A DNA stretch of 64,000 nt, taken from Streptomyces sp. R41 (GTDB lineage Bacteria; Actinomycetota; Actinomycetes; Streptomycetales; Streptomycetaceae). Below are positions 51,598-61,666 of this stretch, piece after piece. The translations under genes and the position numbers were made by a program. The DNA is taken from the NCBI RefSeq assembly GCF_041053055.1, contig NZ_CP163443.1:4278001-4342000 (forward strand). Reading direction: 5' to 3'. The notes beneath the pieces are model-generated. The model did no database searches. It had not been told where the DNA came from and saw only the letters and a list, made by a program, of their open reading frames with translations. Each line of letters opens with the position of its first letter. Position 1 is the first letter of the stretch.

Positions 51598-53178
51598 GTG
51601 AGCGCCGACGTCCTCGTCCGGCGGGTCGTGCGCGGCGCCACCGCGCTGCGCGGCGGTGCCGCCTGGCGTCCGACCCCGTACCAGCTCTTCGGCACCCTGT
51701 TCTGGCTGGTGATGTCGCTCGCGTACTGGCGTGTCCCGCTGTGCTGCGACGCCGGCCAGCACGCGGCGGTCGTCGAGCGCCTCAAGGCCCATCTCCTCCA
51801 CCCTCTGCACCCGATGGCTGATCTGCCCGGCGCGGGCAGCCCGTACTACTCCCCGTACGCGGTGGCCCAGGGAGCCTTCGCCCGGCTGACCGGCCTGGGC
51901 GGCTGGGAGGTCGTGCGGCTCTCCGGCCCGTTCAACCTGCTGGTCCTGCTGACCGGCATCGGCCGTTTCGTCCGGGTCCTGACACCACGTCAGTGGGCGC
52001 CGGTGCTCGGGCTGTTCGCGATGGTGCTGCTGTGGGGCACCGAGCGGGCCTGGTGGAGCGGCTATCTCGGGCTGATGTCGATGACGGGGAACCTCGGCTA
52101 TCCGTCGACGTTCGCCATCGGACTGGCCTTCTGGGCCTGGGCGTTGACGGGCGCGTGCGCGGGAGGCATCGACGGCCCCGTCCGGTACGTCGGTCCGAGC
52201 GGCCTGCGGAGCCTGTGGGGGTACAAGGGGCTCGGCGCGCTGTACGGCCTGATTCTGCTCGTGCACCCGATCACGTCCATCGCAGCGGTGCTCGGGGCCG
52301 TGGCGTTCGTGGCGGGATGGCAGCGCGGGTGGCGGCCGGCCGTTGTGGGCCGGTGGGTGATGGCGGGCGGGACGGCGATGCTGGTCGCGTCCTTCTGGCC
52401 GTACTTCGACGTCTTCGCGCTGACCGGGGACCGCAGCGTGGACGCGATGCACGAGCGGCTCTACGAGGGGATGCCCGGGCACTTCTGGCTGGCGTTGATC
52501 GGGGTGCCCGCGCTGTGGCTGCGGGCGCGGCGGGCCAAGCGGAGCGAAGGGCACTGGTGGCGGGATCCGCTCGTACTGATGTTCGCGCTGGAGTGCCTGG
52601 CGGTGGCGTACGGCTGGGTCAGCGGGCACTACACGTACGGCAGGATCCTGGGGCTCACACTGGTGCCGCTGCAGTTCGCGCTCGGGGTGGAGCTGGCCAC
52701 GCCTCGACCCTGGGGCTTCGGGCGTCGCCTGCTGAGCTGGACGGCGGCTGCCGGGGCCTGCGTCGGTTTCCTCACCGTGCAGGCGGGGGCGGTGGTGCCG
52801 CGCGCTCTCGACCCGGTCGGCTTCGACCGGCCGCCGCACTGGCCGACGTACGCGTGGGCGGCGCGGCACATCGAGCCCGGCGAGGCGGTCATCACGGACG
52901 GGTACTACTCCGTCCACCTGATCGCGGGCTACGGACCGGACCTCGCCGCGCCCGCCTGGCCCGACCTCGCCCTCGCCGAGGGGGAGCGGCTGCGGCGGCT
53001 CGCCGCGGTTCGCGCGTATCTCGACCCGGCGTCGACCCGTGCCGAGCGCTCCGCCGTCGCCCGGCGGTATCACGTGCGCTGGCTGCTGCTCACGCGCTGG
53101 CGGCGGGTGCCGGAGGAGGCGACGGTGGTGGCGTGGAGTCGGCAGACGGGGGAGGTGTTGGCGCGGGTCGGGCCGTGA
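51598..53178 (+). CDS. Polytopic membrane protein of wall-glycan cluster
   Basis: A 526-residue membrane protein from GTG 51598 with about ten helices and a soluble C-terminal part (about 420-526). The segment after helix 1 (CCDAGQHAAVVERLKAHLLHPLHPM) and the GAGSPYYSPYAVAQG motif suggest a GT-C-like active site facing outward. The C-terminal part includes RHIEPGEAVITDGYYSVHLIAGYG, a pattern seen at the end of several mannosyltransferase-like membrane proteins. The function is inferred only from topology and position. Confidence 0.75.
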   Translation: MSADVLVRRVVRGATALRGGAAWRPTPYQLFGTLFWLVMSLAYWRVPLCCDAGQHAAVVERLKAHLLHPLHPMADLPGAGSPYYSPYAVAQGAFARLTGLGGWEVVRLSGPFNLLVLLTGIGRFVRVLTPRQWAPVLGLFAMVLLWGTERAWWSGYLGLMSMTGNLGYPSTFAIGLAFWAWALTGACAGGIDGPVRYVGPSGLRSLWGYKGLGALYGLILLVHPITSIAAVLGAVAFVAGWQRGWRPAVVGRWVMAGGTAMLVASFWPYFDVFALTGDRSVDAMHERLYEGMPGHFWLALIGVPALWLRARRAKRSEGHWWRDPLVLMFALECLAVAYGWVSGHYTYGRILGLTLVPLQFALGVELATPRPWGFGRRLLSWTAAAGACVGFLTVQAGAVVPRALDPVGFDRPPHWPTYAWAARHIEPGEAVITDGYYSVHLIAGYGPDLAAPAWPDLALAEGERLRRLAAVRAYLDPASTRAERSAVARRYHVRWLLLTRWRRVPEEATVVAWSRQTGEVLARVGP

Positions 53179-53221
53179 GAGGTCGTGCGGCCACCGCGGG
53201 CCGGTGGGGGCTGATCGCTCT

Positions 53222-53252
53222 GTGCCCCGCGTCCCTTACGGGCGCGGGGCAC
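53222..53252. terminator. Bidirectional hairpin, relic of dispersed element
   Basis: GTGCCCCGCG and CGCGGGGCAC form a ten-base stem between the convergent membrane-protein gene and ohr. Together with GGTGGGGGCTG just upstream (from 53203) it matches the end of the dispersed two-hairpin element, so it is a shortened copy. Confidence 0.65.
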
Positions 53253-53276
53253 GAGGGTTGTTCACGACAACCGGAA

Positions 53277-53690
<414 letters not shown>

Positions 53691-53762
53691 GGAGACCGTC
53701 CCTCTCAAGTCAAAGTCCTGCCAGGGCGGCCGGTCCGACCGCCTCACGACCTAATTAGAGCA

Positions 53763-53777
53763 CGCAATTCAATTGCG
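53763..53777. promoter_or_regulatory. OhrR operator
   Basis: CGCAATTCAATTGCG is a perfect palindrome around a central C, located between ohr and ohrR. It resembles the AATT-containing half-sites known for OhrR proteins and should control both genes. Confidence 0.8.
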
Positions 53778-53813
53778 CACAACTAAATGGCTCGCAAGAG
53801 CTATCCTGGAGTC

Positions 53814-54320
53814 ATGACCGCCACGCCCGCCCCGAGCCCGCAGGCCCCGTCCGCTCCGTCCGACGGGGACTACCTCCGCCTCGACCAGCAGATCTGCTTC
53901 TCCTTGAACGCCGCCTCGCGCGCTTTCGGCGGCGTCTACCGCGTGATCCTCAAGGACCTGGGGCTCACCTACCCCCAGTACCTGGTGATGCTGGTGCTGT
54001 GGGAGCACGGCGAGCTGCCCGTCAAGAAGGTCGGCGAGCACCTGCGACTGGACTCCGGGACACTGTCGCCGCTGCTCAAGCGCCTGGAGGCGGCCGGTCT
54101 CGTACGACGTGAGCGCAACGCCCGGGACGAGCGCTCCGTGCACGTCCACCTCACCGACGAGGGCGTCGCCCTGCGCGAGCGCGCCCTGCATGTGCCGCGC
54201 CGGATCGCCGCGGCCACGGGCGCCGGCCTCGAAGAGATCCGCGAGCTCCGGGCCCGCCTCGACCGCCTGACGGCGGCACTGGACGAGGCGGCACTGGAGG
54301 AGACGCCGGGCTGCGTCTAG
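53814..54320 (+). CDS. ohrR: OhrR, MarR-family peroxide-sensing repressor
   Basis: A 168-residue MarR-type regulator. The reactive cysteine is Cys28 in [16 protein letters not shown], the expected position for OhrR. The winged helix includes [28 protein letters not shown] and [21 protein letters not shown] further cysteine is the second-last residue. ATG 53814 has GGAG only two bases upstream; ATG 53787 would add nine residues. Oxidation of Cys28 by organic peroxides should release it from the operator. Its stop overlaps the stop of the convergent GT-C gene by two bases. Confidence 0.9.
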   Translation: MTATPAPSPQAPSAPSDGDYLRLDQQICFSLNAASRAFGGVYRVILKDLGLTYPQYLVMLVLWEHGELPVKKVGEHLRLDSGTLSPLLKRLEAAGLVRRERNARDERSVHVHLTDEGVALRERALHVPRRIAAATGAGLEEIRELRARLDRLTAALDEAALEETPGCV

Positions 54321-55882
54321 CCGATCGCCCAGCCCATGTCCTGCGTGGGCGCCCTGCGCACGTACAGGCGCAGCGTCACGCCTTTTCGTACGACCTCATC
54401 CAGGGGTACGAACTCCTCGTCGACCACGGCGAGTTTGACCCGTTCGGTCGGGCTGGCCGGATACCAGGCCGGGCGCAGCGCGAACGGCTCGGCGACCACC
54501 CACACCCGGTCGAGCCGGGCCAGGCGGCGGCGCAGTTCTCCCGGGTCCGCCTCCAGCCCGTACAGCGTTCCGGAGGCCGGCCCCGGCGCGCTGAGCGCGA
54601 CATCCCGGATCCCGCGGAAGCCCTTCGGATACGCCAGCGCCGACCGCCGCACGATCGAGGGCAGGAACAGCACCGGGTCGCCGGGGCGCAGTTCGCGGCG
54701 GGCGGTGGCGGAGACGGCGGCGAGGTTGTCGGCGCGGTAATCGGCGGTGCGGTCCTGGCGGAGCAGGGGGAGCTGGACGGCGAAGGTGAGGGTGATGGTC
54801 AGGACGCCGGTGAGGGTGACGCGCGGTCCGGTGGGGACGGTGAGGCGCAGCCGGGGCATCAGACCCACCAGCCGTTCGGCGCCCGCCGCGGCGAGCAGTG
54901 GCGCCCCGGCGAGGGCGTACAGCACATACCGGTCGTCGTACAGCGGCCAGAACTGCGAGGCGGTCATCAGCACCACCGGCGGGACCACCATCAGGGGCAG
55001 GGCGACCGCCGGGAGCGACAGCTCTCCCCGGCGCACGAACGGCGGCCGCACGGCGAGGGCGATGAGGACCAGGTACGGCACGACCACCAGCAGCGTCGGC
55101 CCGGTGAACGCCGCCAGCAGCCGCTCCACGCTCCCGGCACCGGGCCGCGGCAGCCACGCGACCTGCGCCGACTGCCCCCGCGAGACGAGGACGAGCGGCA
55201 CCAGCGCCAGGACGGCGGCTCCCGCCGCGCACCCCCATCGCCGCCACACCCGCGCCGGCACCCGCACGAGCGCCAGCGTTCCCGCGTGCGCGAGCAGCAG
55301 GAGCACCGCCAGCTCGTGCAGCAGACACGTGACGGCGACCACCCCTCCGTACGCCCACCAGCCCGCCGCCCTCCCCCAAGTTCCGGTCTTCGCTCGAACA
55401 GGGGGGACCTCCATGACCCGCACCAGCAGCACCGTCGCCCCCGCCGCCCCGGCCGCGACGAGCGCGTAGGACCGGCCCTCCTGCGCGAAGTGCCCGGCCA
55501 TGGGCGTGACGGCGTACAACAGCCCCGCCCACAGGCCGACCCGCGGGCGGCACAGGCGGACGCCGAGGGCCGCGACGAGGCCCGCGGTGGTGGCGGCGGC
55601 GCAGACCGAGGGGAGTCGGAGGGCGACCTCGCCGGGGTGCGGGGCGAGGGCGGCGTGCATCAGGAGGTAGTACAGGCCGTGCACCGCGTCGACGGAGTGC
55701 AGCAGCTGCCAGATCTGCGGCACCGAGCGCCGCGCGACCTGGAACGTCACCGCCTCGTCCCGCCACATGCCGCCGCGGTCGAGCCCCCAGAGCCCGATCG
55801 CCAGCATGGCGGACACGGGCAGCAGCACGGCCGCCGCCGCCGAACGCCCGGCCCCGGACCACCTCACCCACGTACTCAGCAT
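54317..55882 (-). CDS. GT-C membrane mannosyltransferase-like protein
   Basis: A 521-residue membrane protein with about eleven helices. The first outer loop contains GGMWRDEAVT, the Arg-Asp-Glu motif of GT39/PMT-type and related polyprenyl-phosphate sugar transferases. A soluble C-terminal part (about 390-521) with RPGDPVLFLPSIVRRS follows. It probably uses a polyprenyl-phosphate sugar to glycosylate a wall polymer or protein outside the membrane. It is convergent with ohrR and divergent from a GT87 gene, with a promoter region of about 90 bases between. Confidence 0.8.
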   Translation of the reverse strand: MLSTWVRWSGAGRSAAAAVLLPVSAMLAIGLWGLDRGGMWRDEAVTFQVARRSVPQIWQLLHSVDAVHGLYYLLMHAALAPHPGEVALRLPSVCAAATTAGLVAALGVRLCRPRVGLWAGLLYAVTPMAGHFAQEGRSYALVAAGAAGATVLLVRVMEVPPVRAKTGTWGRAAGWWAYGGVVAVTCLLHELAVLLLLAHAGTLALVRVPARVWRRWGCAAGAAVLALVPLVLVSRGQSAQVAWLPRPGAGSVERLLAAFTGPTLLVVVPYLVLIALAVRPPFVRRGELSLPAVALPLMVVPPVVLMTASQFWPLYDDRYVLYALAGAPLLAAAGAERLVGLMPRLRLTVPTGPRVTLTGVLTITLTFAVQLPLLRQDRTADYRADNLAAVSATARRELRPGDPVLFLPSIVRRSALAYPKGFRGIRDVALSAPGPASGTLYGLEADPGELRRRLARLDRVWVVAEPFALRPAWYPASPTERVKLAVVDEEFVPLDEVVRKGVTLRLYVRRAPTQDMGWAIG

Positions 55883-55975
55883 GGGACCGATTTTTTGCTA
55901 TTAACCAACGTCTGAACGGTATTGACGGCGTATCAACTGTTGTGAGGCATCCATGCGGATTACGATCCGGGCTTG

Positions 55976-57256
55976 ATGAGCGCCTTGAAGAGACCCCACC
56001 ACGTGCTTGCCCTCGCCGCCGCCTGGCTCGCCACCCGCTCCCTGATGCTGTGGCTGCTCGCCCACGACGACCTCGACGCGCTCGGCCGGGGCGGGGTCTC
56101 GCGCGAGGTGGGGCACCTGTACTTCCGTTGGTACGGCGTCCTGTCGCAGGGCGCGTTTCCGGTGGGCGACCGCCTGTGGCAGTACCCGCCGGGCGCGGGC
56201 CCGGTGCTGCTCGCGCCCGCCCTGCTGCCGACGCTGACATACTTCACGGCCTTCGTGACCCTCACGCTCGTCGCGGACGCCGGGATCACCTATGCCCTCA
56301 CGCGCGCGGGGCGACGCCCCGGGCGCAGCCTGCGCGGGGCCGCCCTGTGGACAGGGGGCCTCCCCCTGCTCCTGCACATCCCGCTCGCCCGGTACGACGT
56401 CCAGGTCACCGCCTTCGCCGTCATCTCGCTGTTGACGTTGTCGCGCTCCACGCGCGCGTGCGGCGCCTTCGCCGCACTGGGGGCGTTGGTGAAGGTCTGG
56501 CCCGCGCTGACGCTGATCGGGACACCCCGGGGCCGTACGACCCGGGAGGTCTGGACATCGGCGGTGATCACGGCGGCCGCGCTGCTCGCGCTTCTGACGG
56601 CCGTCTTCCGCGACCCGTTCGACTTCCTTCGCCAGCAGGGCGGCCGGGGCGTGCAGATCGAGTCGCTCGGGGGCACGGTCCTGGGCTTCGCGCGCCGCGC
56701 CGGGTGGCCGGGCAAGGCGCGCTACCAGTACGGAGCGATGGAGTTCGTCGGCCCGTACGTCTCCGTGGTGGCCGCCGTCTCGCTTGCCCTCACGCTCGCC
56801 GCGTTCGGGCTCCTGCTGCTGTGGCGGGTGCGGGCGCGGCACTGGACAGCGGCGACCGCGTACGACGCCGCGCTCGCCGCCGTGCTGCTGTTCACGGTGA
56901 CGAGCCGGGTGATCAGCCCCCAGTACATGGTGTGGCTGCTCGGTCTGTCCGCCGTGTGCCTGACCTCGCGGCACACCACACAGCGCCCGGTGGCCGCACT
57001 GATCGTGGCGGCGACGGCGGTCAGCTCGGTGGCGTACCCCGGCCTGTACGGGGAAGTCGTCCACAGCACCTGGACGGGCTGCCTGCTGATGCTCGTACGC
57101 AACGGTCTGCTGGCGACGGCGGCGGGGATGTCGTTCGCGCGGCTGTGGCGGTCGGGCCTTCCCATGGCCATGACAGATACGGCAGACCGGGTCAAATCAG
57201 ACGGGCCTCCACGGAACCCGCACCCGATTCCTGCCGTCTTCCGCACGAGACACTAA
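55976..57256 (+). CDS. GT87-type polyprenyl-phosphate mannosyltransferase
   Basis: A 426-residue GT-C protein with about ten helices. ATG 55976 is preferred over TTG 55973. GT87-like features are the early loop SREVGHLYFRWYGVLSQGAFP, the ARYDVQVTAFAV segment, ALGALVKVWPALTL and the SPQYMVWLLGL motif near the C-terminus. Family members add mannose from polyprenyl-phosphomannose to lipid-linked acceptors. Position between a GT-C gene and a GT2 gene supports a wall-glycan role. Confidence 0.82.
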   Translation: MSALKRPHHVLALAAAWLATRSLMLWLLAHDDLDALGRGGVSREVGHLYFRWYGVLSQGAFPVGDRLWQYPPGAGPVLLAPALLPTLTYFTAFVTLTLVADAGITYALTRAGRRPGRSLRGAALWTGGLPLLLHIPLARYDVQVTAFAVISLLTLSRSTRACGAFAALGALVKVWPALTLIGTPRGRTTREVWTSAVITAAALLALLTAVFRDPFDFLRQQGGRGVQIESLGGTVLGFARRAGWPGKARYQYGAMEFVGPYVSVVAAVSLALTLAAFGLLLLWRVRARHWTAATAYDAALAAVLLFTVTSRVISPQYMVWLLGLSAVCLTSRHTTQRPVAALIVAATAVSSVAYPGLYGEVVHSTWTGCLLMLVRNGLLATAAGMSFARLWRSGLPMAMTDTADRVKSDGPPRNPHPIPAVFRTRH

Positions 57257-57302
57257 GTGCCTCTTAACGGAAAATTACCCGCAACACCTACCGTTTCGGC
57301 CC

Positions 57303-58907
57303 GTGGATCCCATGAGCTCTCAGCACGCGCAGGTCAGTGTGGTCGTCATCGGGTACAACGACGCCACCCACGTGAGGGAAGCGGTGCGCTCGGCGCTCGC
57401 CCAGGGCCCGGCCGTCCGTGAGGTGATAGCCGTGGACGACTGCTCGACGGACGGCAGCGCGGCCCTCCTCGACGGCCTCGCCGCCGCCGAGCCGCGCCTG
57501 AGAGTGATCCGCCGCGCGGTCAACAGCGGCGGCTGCGGCACTCCCCGCAACGACGGAATCGACGCGGCGACGGCCCCCTACGTGATGTTCCTGGACAGCG
57601 ACGACGTGCTGCCGCCCGGCGCGGTGGACGCGCTGCTCGCGGCCGCGGACGGGCAGCGCGCGCAGGTCGCGGCCGGGCTGTGCGTGCGCCGCGAGCTGCC
57701 CTCGGGCCGCGAGGTGCCCTGGGAGCGCGCGCTCTACGCGAAGCCCGCCCTCGTCTCCCACCCCGCGCGGCGCACGCGCCTGGTCCGCGACACGCTCTGC
57801 GTCAACAAGCTGTACCGCACCGACTTCCTGCGCCGGCACGGGATCCGCTTCCCCGAGGGCCGCTTCCACTACGAGGACTTCGTGTTCACCGCGCGCGTGC
57901 TGGCCGCCGGGCCGCGTATCGCGCTCGTACCCGACACGGTGTACATCTGGCATGTACGGCGCGAGGCCGCACACCTCTCGATCTCGCTCGACCGCGCGGA
58001 CATCGCCAACTGGCGGGCCAGGACCGATGCGAACCGGGCCGCGTACGAGATCCTGCTCGGCGCAGGCGAGAAGGGGCTCGCGCGGGCGGTGCACGCCAAG
58101 TTCCTCGACCACGAGCTGCGGATGTACACGCGCGAACTCGAACTGCGCGACCCGGAGTACCGGCGCGCCTGGTGGGAGCTCACGCGCGCCTATCTCTCGT
58201 CCTTCGACGCGACCGACTTCACCGTCAATCCGACCGCCCCCGGCCGCCTCGTCGCCCGCGTCGTACTGGCCTCCCCCGCACCCCGCGACCTGCCCCGCCT
58301 CAAGGAGCTCGCGGCCCGCCCGGCCCGGCTGCTCCCGCCGTACGCCCGCGCCTCCGACACCACGCCCATCTGGTCGGACGACCTCCCCCAGGTCACGCTG
58401 GACCATTTCCTGACGCGCCCCGCCCACCTGCTGCCGGCCGCCGTCGACGCCGAACTGCGGCCCCGCGCGCGTGGCACCCGGCTGCGGCTGCGTCTGCACG
58501 AGCTGTACGGGCGGATGGCTCAGGCGGGTCCGACGTCGGTGGGCGTGGAGTTCGTGCACCGGGAGGAGGGCCGGGTGGGACTGCGCCGCGAGGTGAACTT
58601 CCTGGCGGACCGGTACGGCGACGTCTGGACGGCCCAGACGCCGGTGGACCTGGCGGCGCTGGGCGCGGGCACGTGGGATCTCCGGCTGGAGCTCCGCTTT
58701 CGCGACGGCAGCAGCCGGGAGGCCACCGCGCACGCGCTCACGGGCCCCGGCCTGCTGCGCCGCCGCGCGGTCCCGGACGCCCGCCACGGCGTCCTGCTCG
58801 TGCAGCCGTACCGCACGCACGCGGGGGCGCTCGCGCTGCGCACGGCGTCCGGATGGAGAGGAATGACCGATGTAGTACGCCGCCGCCTCAAACGCCTGGT
58901 TCACTGA
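57303..58907 (+). CDS. GT2 glycosyltransferase with C-terminal beta domain
   Basis: A 534-residue cytosolic enzyme. The GT2 domain (about 10-240) shows VVVIGYND, VDDCSTDGS, FLDSDDVLPPG, VNKLYRTDFL and HYEDFVFTARV, similar in style to the GT domains of the three fusions upstream. The C-terminal part from about 380 is beta-rich (GTRLRLRLHELYG, VGVEFVHREEGRVGLR, GTWDLRLELRFRDGS), resembling the trailing Ig-like domains of wall teichoic acid transferases. The start may be GTG 57303 or ATG 57312; neither has a clear ribosome-binding site and the transcript may be leaderless. galE follows after 58 bases. Confidence 0.87.
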   Translation: MDPMSSQHAQVSVVVIGYNDATHVREAVRSALAQGPAVREVIAVDDCSTDGSAALLDGLAAAEPRLRVIRRAVNSGGCGTPRNDGIDAATAPYVMFLDSDDVLPPGAVDALLAAADGQRAQVAAGLCVRRELPSGREVPWERALYAKPALVSHPARRTRLVRDTLCVNKLYRTDFLRRHGIRFPEGRFHYEDFVFTARVLAAGPRIALVPDTVYIWHVRREAAHLSISLDRADIANWRARTDANRAAYEILLGAGEKGLARAVHAKFLDHELRMYTRELELRDPEYRRAWWELTRAYLSSFDATDFTVNPTAPGRLVARVVLASPAPRDLPRLKELAARPARLLPPYARASDTTPIWSDDLPQVTLDHFLTRPAHLLPAAVDAELRPRARGTRLRLRLHELYGRMAQAGPTSVGVEFVHREEGRVGLRREVNFLADRYGDVWTAQTPVDLAALGAGTWDLRLELRFRDGSSREATAHALTGPGLLRRRAVPDARHGVLLVQPYRTHAGALALRTASGWRGMTDVVRRRLKRLVH

Positions 58908-58965
58908 TACGCGACCGCACGACACACGCACCACCACGGGCTCACTGACGAGGGGACGGTCGCAC

Positions 58966-59946
58966 ATGACCTGGCTGATCACCGGCGGCGCCGGCTACAT
59001 CGGGGCGCACGTCGTGCGCGCGATGCTCGACGCGGGCGAACAGGCCGTGGTCTACGACGACTTGTCCACGGGGATCGCGGAGCGGGTACCCGCCGATGTC
59101 CCGCTGGTGGTCGGCTCGACCCTGGACTGCGAGCTGGTGTCCCGGACACTCACCGAGCACTCCGTCACCGGCGTCGTGCATCTGGCGGCGAAGAAGCAGG
59201 TCGGCGAGTCGGTGGACCTCCCGCTGCACTACTACCGGGAGAACGTCGAGGGCCTGCGGGTGCTGCTGGAGGCGGTGACGGCCGCGCGGGTCGGCTCGTT
59301 CGTCTTCTCGTCGTCCGCCGCGGTGTACGGCATGCCGGACGTGGACCTGGTCACCGAGGAGACGCCGTGCGTGCCGATGAGCCCGTACGGCGAGACGAAG
59401 CTGGCGGGCGAGTGGCTGGTCCGCGCGACGGGCCGCGCCACGGGCCTGTCCACCGCCTCCCTCCGCTACTTCAACGTGGCCGGAGCGGCATCCCCGGAAC
59501 TGGCCGACGTGGGCGTCTTCAACCTCATCCCCATGGTCTTCGAAAAGCTCACGGAGAACGCGCCCCCACGCATCTTCGGCGACGACTACCCCACCCCCGA
59601 CGGAACGTGCGTCCGCGACTACATCCACGTGGTCGACCTGGCCGAGGCCCACGTGGCCGCGGCCCGCGCCCTGGAGGCGTCTCCCGGCAGCGACCTCACG
59701 CTCAACATCGGCCGCGGCGAAGGCGTCTCGGTCCGCGAGATGATCGACCGCATCAACGCCCTCACCGGCTACGACCGCCCCCCGGTCACCACCCCCCGCC
59801 GCCCCGGCGACCCGGCCCGCGTCGTCGCCTCCGCCGACCGCATCGCCACCGAACTGGGCTGGAAGGCCAAGTACGACGTCCAGGACATGATCGCGTCGGC
59901 CTGGGCGGGCTGGGTACGCCTGCACCCCGGCGCGAGCCGCACGTAG
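58966..59946 (+). CDS. galE: UDP-glucose 4-epimerase
   Basis: A 326-residue short-chain dehydrogenase-type epimerase that interconverts UDP-glucose and UDP-galactose (or the N-acetyl forms). The NAD-binding GGAGYIG is at 7-13, the catalytic serine region SSSAAVYG at 115-122, and Tyr141 and Lys145 lie in SPYGETK. RYFNVAGA and GTCVRDYIHVVDLA are typical of GalE. It probably supplies a hexose donor for the adjacent GT2 enzyme. GAGGGG lies ten bases before ATG 58966. Confidence 0.94.
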   Translation: MTWLITGGAGYIGAHVVRAMLDAGEQAVVYDDLSTGIAERVPADVPLVVGSTLDCELVSRTLTEHSVTGVVHLAAKKQVGESVDLPLHYYRENVEGLRVLLEAVTAARVGSFVFSSSAAVYGMPDVDLVTEETPCVPMSPYGETKLAGEWLVRATGRATGLSTASLRYFNVAGAASPELADVGVFNLIPMVFEKLTENAPPRIFGDDYPTPDGTCVRDYIHVVDLAEAHVAAARALEASPGSDLTLNIGRGEGVSVREMIDRINALTGYDRPPVTTPRRPGDPARVVASADRIATELGWKAKYDVQDMIASAWAGWVRLHPGASRT

Positions 59947-59988
59947 CCCCGGGCCCCAGGCTCGCCGACGCCCCCGTACGCTCCCCCA

Positions 59989-60927
59989 ATGACCGCTACC
60001 GGCACCATCCTCGGCTCGGCGGTGGGCGACGCCCTCGGGGCCCCCTTCGAGTTCGGTCCCGAAGGGGCGTTCACTGCCCGCTTCCCCACCCCCGGGTACG
60101 GCGGGGAGATGTGCGGAGGCGGTGGCTGGGACCCGGGGGAGGCCACCGACGACACGCAGATGGCCGTGCTGGTCGGCGAATCGCTCCTCGAGCACGACGG
60201 CCTCGAACTCCCGGACATCTTCCGCAGATTCCAGCGGTGGGCGGCAGCCGACCCCAAGGACATGGGCCTGCAGACCGAGGCCGTCCTCACCAGCGGAGAC
60301 CCCTGGGACCTTGCCGCGGCCATCCACTACCAGGAGAACCAACGGGCCGCCGGAAACGGCTCGTTGATGCGTGCGGCGACCTCCGCCGTCCACTTCGCCC
60401 CGCACGGCCGGGACGCCACCATGGCCGCCGCCCGCCGCATCGCCGCGCTCACCCACGGCGACCGGGCGGCCTGGGAGGGCACGGCGCTCTTCCACGAACT
60501 GGTTCGAGTCGCCCTGAACGGAGGGGACCCCCTCAGCGCGATCCCGGAGACCCTCGGCGCCGTCCACCCGGACCACCGCGCCCGCTACGCCACCGTCCTC
60601 GCCCCTGACTGGCACCCCGACCAGGCAACCGAATTCAACGGCGCGGTGTGGCCCTGCCTCGGCTCCGCCGTCTGGGCCCTGCGCACCACCGAATCGTACG
60701 AGGACGCCGTACGCGCCGCGATCGACCTCGGCGGCGACACGGACACCGTCGCGGCCGTGACCGGCGGCCTCGCAGGCGCCGTATACGGAGCGGGCGCCAT
60801 CCCAGAACGGTGGACCGAGGTGCTGCACGTTCCGCTGCCGGGCTCGGGTGGACGAGTCCTGCGGGCCGCGGAACTCACCGACCTCGCCCGCAGGCTGGCC
60901 GGACAGCCGGACGACGCCATGCCCTGA
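59989..60927 (+). CDS. ADP-ribosylglycohydrolase family protein
   Basis: A 312-residue DraG-like hydrolase. The metal-binding residues are present: the N-terminal GSAVGDALGAPFE, TDDTQM (54-58) and the C-terminal GGDTDTVAAVTGGLAGAVYG with paired aspartates. An NGSLMRA segment typical of the family is also seen. It should remove ADP-ribose from proteins, nucleic acids or small molecules. The start ATG 59989 is 42 bases after galE. The substrate is unknown; its neighbours do not suggest a toxin-antitoxin pair. Confidence 0.92.
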   Translation: MTATGTILGSAVGDALGAPFEFGPEGAFTARFPTPGYGGEMCGGGGWDPGEATDDTQMAVLVGESLLEHDGLELPDIFRRFQRWAAADPKDMGLQTEAVLTSGDPWDLAAAIHYQENQRAAGNGSLMRAATSAVHFAPHGRDATMAAARRIAALTHGDRAAWEGTALFHELVRVALNGGDPLSAIPETLGAVHPDHRARYATVLAPDWHPDQATEFNGAVWPCLGSAVWALRTTESYEDAVRAAIDLGGDTDTVAAVTGGLAGAVYGAGAIPERWTEVLHVPLPGSGGRVLRAAELTDLARRLAGQPDDAMP

Positions 60928-60974
60928 GCGAACAGCCCCATACGGTCGTGGGTGCTCTCCCTAGCATCAACGGC

Positions 60975-61664
60975 ATGGGACCCAGGGCGAGCGCAGCGAC
61001 GTATGACGAACACGCCGACTGGTACAACGACTTCATGTCGGCCGGTACGGCAGGGGCGTACATCGAGCGGGTGCACGCCGCGATCGAGGAGCTCCTCGGG
61101 CCCGGCGAAGGGACGTGTCTGGACGTCTGCTGTGGGACGGGGGCACATGCGCCCGCGTTGGCCGGGCTGGGGTGGACGCCAGTCGGTGTGGATCTGTCGG
61201 GTGGTCAACTAAGGCATGCCGTACGGCGGTTGCCCGTCGTCGTGGGTGACGCGACGGCGCTGCCGTTCGGGGACGGGGCCGTGCCCACTGTCGCGTGTGT
61301 GCTGGCCCATACCGACGTGCCCGATTACGCGGCCGTGCTGAGGGAGGTCGCCCGGGTGCTGCGGCCCGGTGGGCGGTTCGTGCATCTGGGGGTGCACCCG
61401 TGCTTCATCGGCGCGTTCGCCGACTGGAGCGACCGGCCGAGGGTGCTGCTCGACGAGCGGTACGCCGACCGGTCCCGCAGCTTCGACGCGTGGAACCCGG
61501 CGGGCGTCCGGGCCCGTGTCGGCGCCTGGCACCTCCCGCTCTCGGACCTCCTCAACGCCACCACCGCGGCCGGCCTGCGGATCGTGCGCACCACCGAGGC
61601 GGGGCCCGGCGGCGTGCCCGACCTGTTCGGCTTCCTTGCCGTAAAGGGCCGGGACGACCGCTGA
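60975..61664 (+). CDS. Class I SAM-dependent methyltransferase
   Basis: A 229-residue methyltransferase, taken from ATG 60975. Motif I is CLDVCCGTGAHAPALAGLG, followed by the acidic residue in VGVDLS. The late motif VLREVARVLRPGGRFVHLGVHP is typical of the methyltransferase 11/25 group. The N-terminal YDEHADWYNDFM is also common there. The substrate is unknown. It is convergent with the response regulator gene, with two bases between their stops. Confidence 0.87.
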   Translation: MGPRASAATYDEHADWYNDFMSAGTAGAYIERVHAAIEELLGPGEGTCLDVCCGTGAHAPALAGLGWTPVGVDLSGGQLRHAVRRLPVVVGDATALPFGDGAVPTVACVLAHTDVPDYAAVLREVARVLRPGGRFVHLGVHPCFIGAFADWSDRPRVLLDERYADRSRSFDAWNPAGVRARVGAWHLPLSDLLNATTAAGLRIVRTTEAGPGGVPDLFGFLAVKGRDDR

Positions 61665-61666
61665 CT

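Noticed and set aside
59989..61664. ADP-ribosylglycohydrolase plus methyltransferase as a toxin-antitoxin or DarTG-like pair
   Set aside because: Neither neighbour is an ADP-ribosyltransferase, and the genes are separated by a normal gap without coupling.
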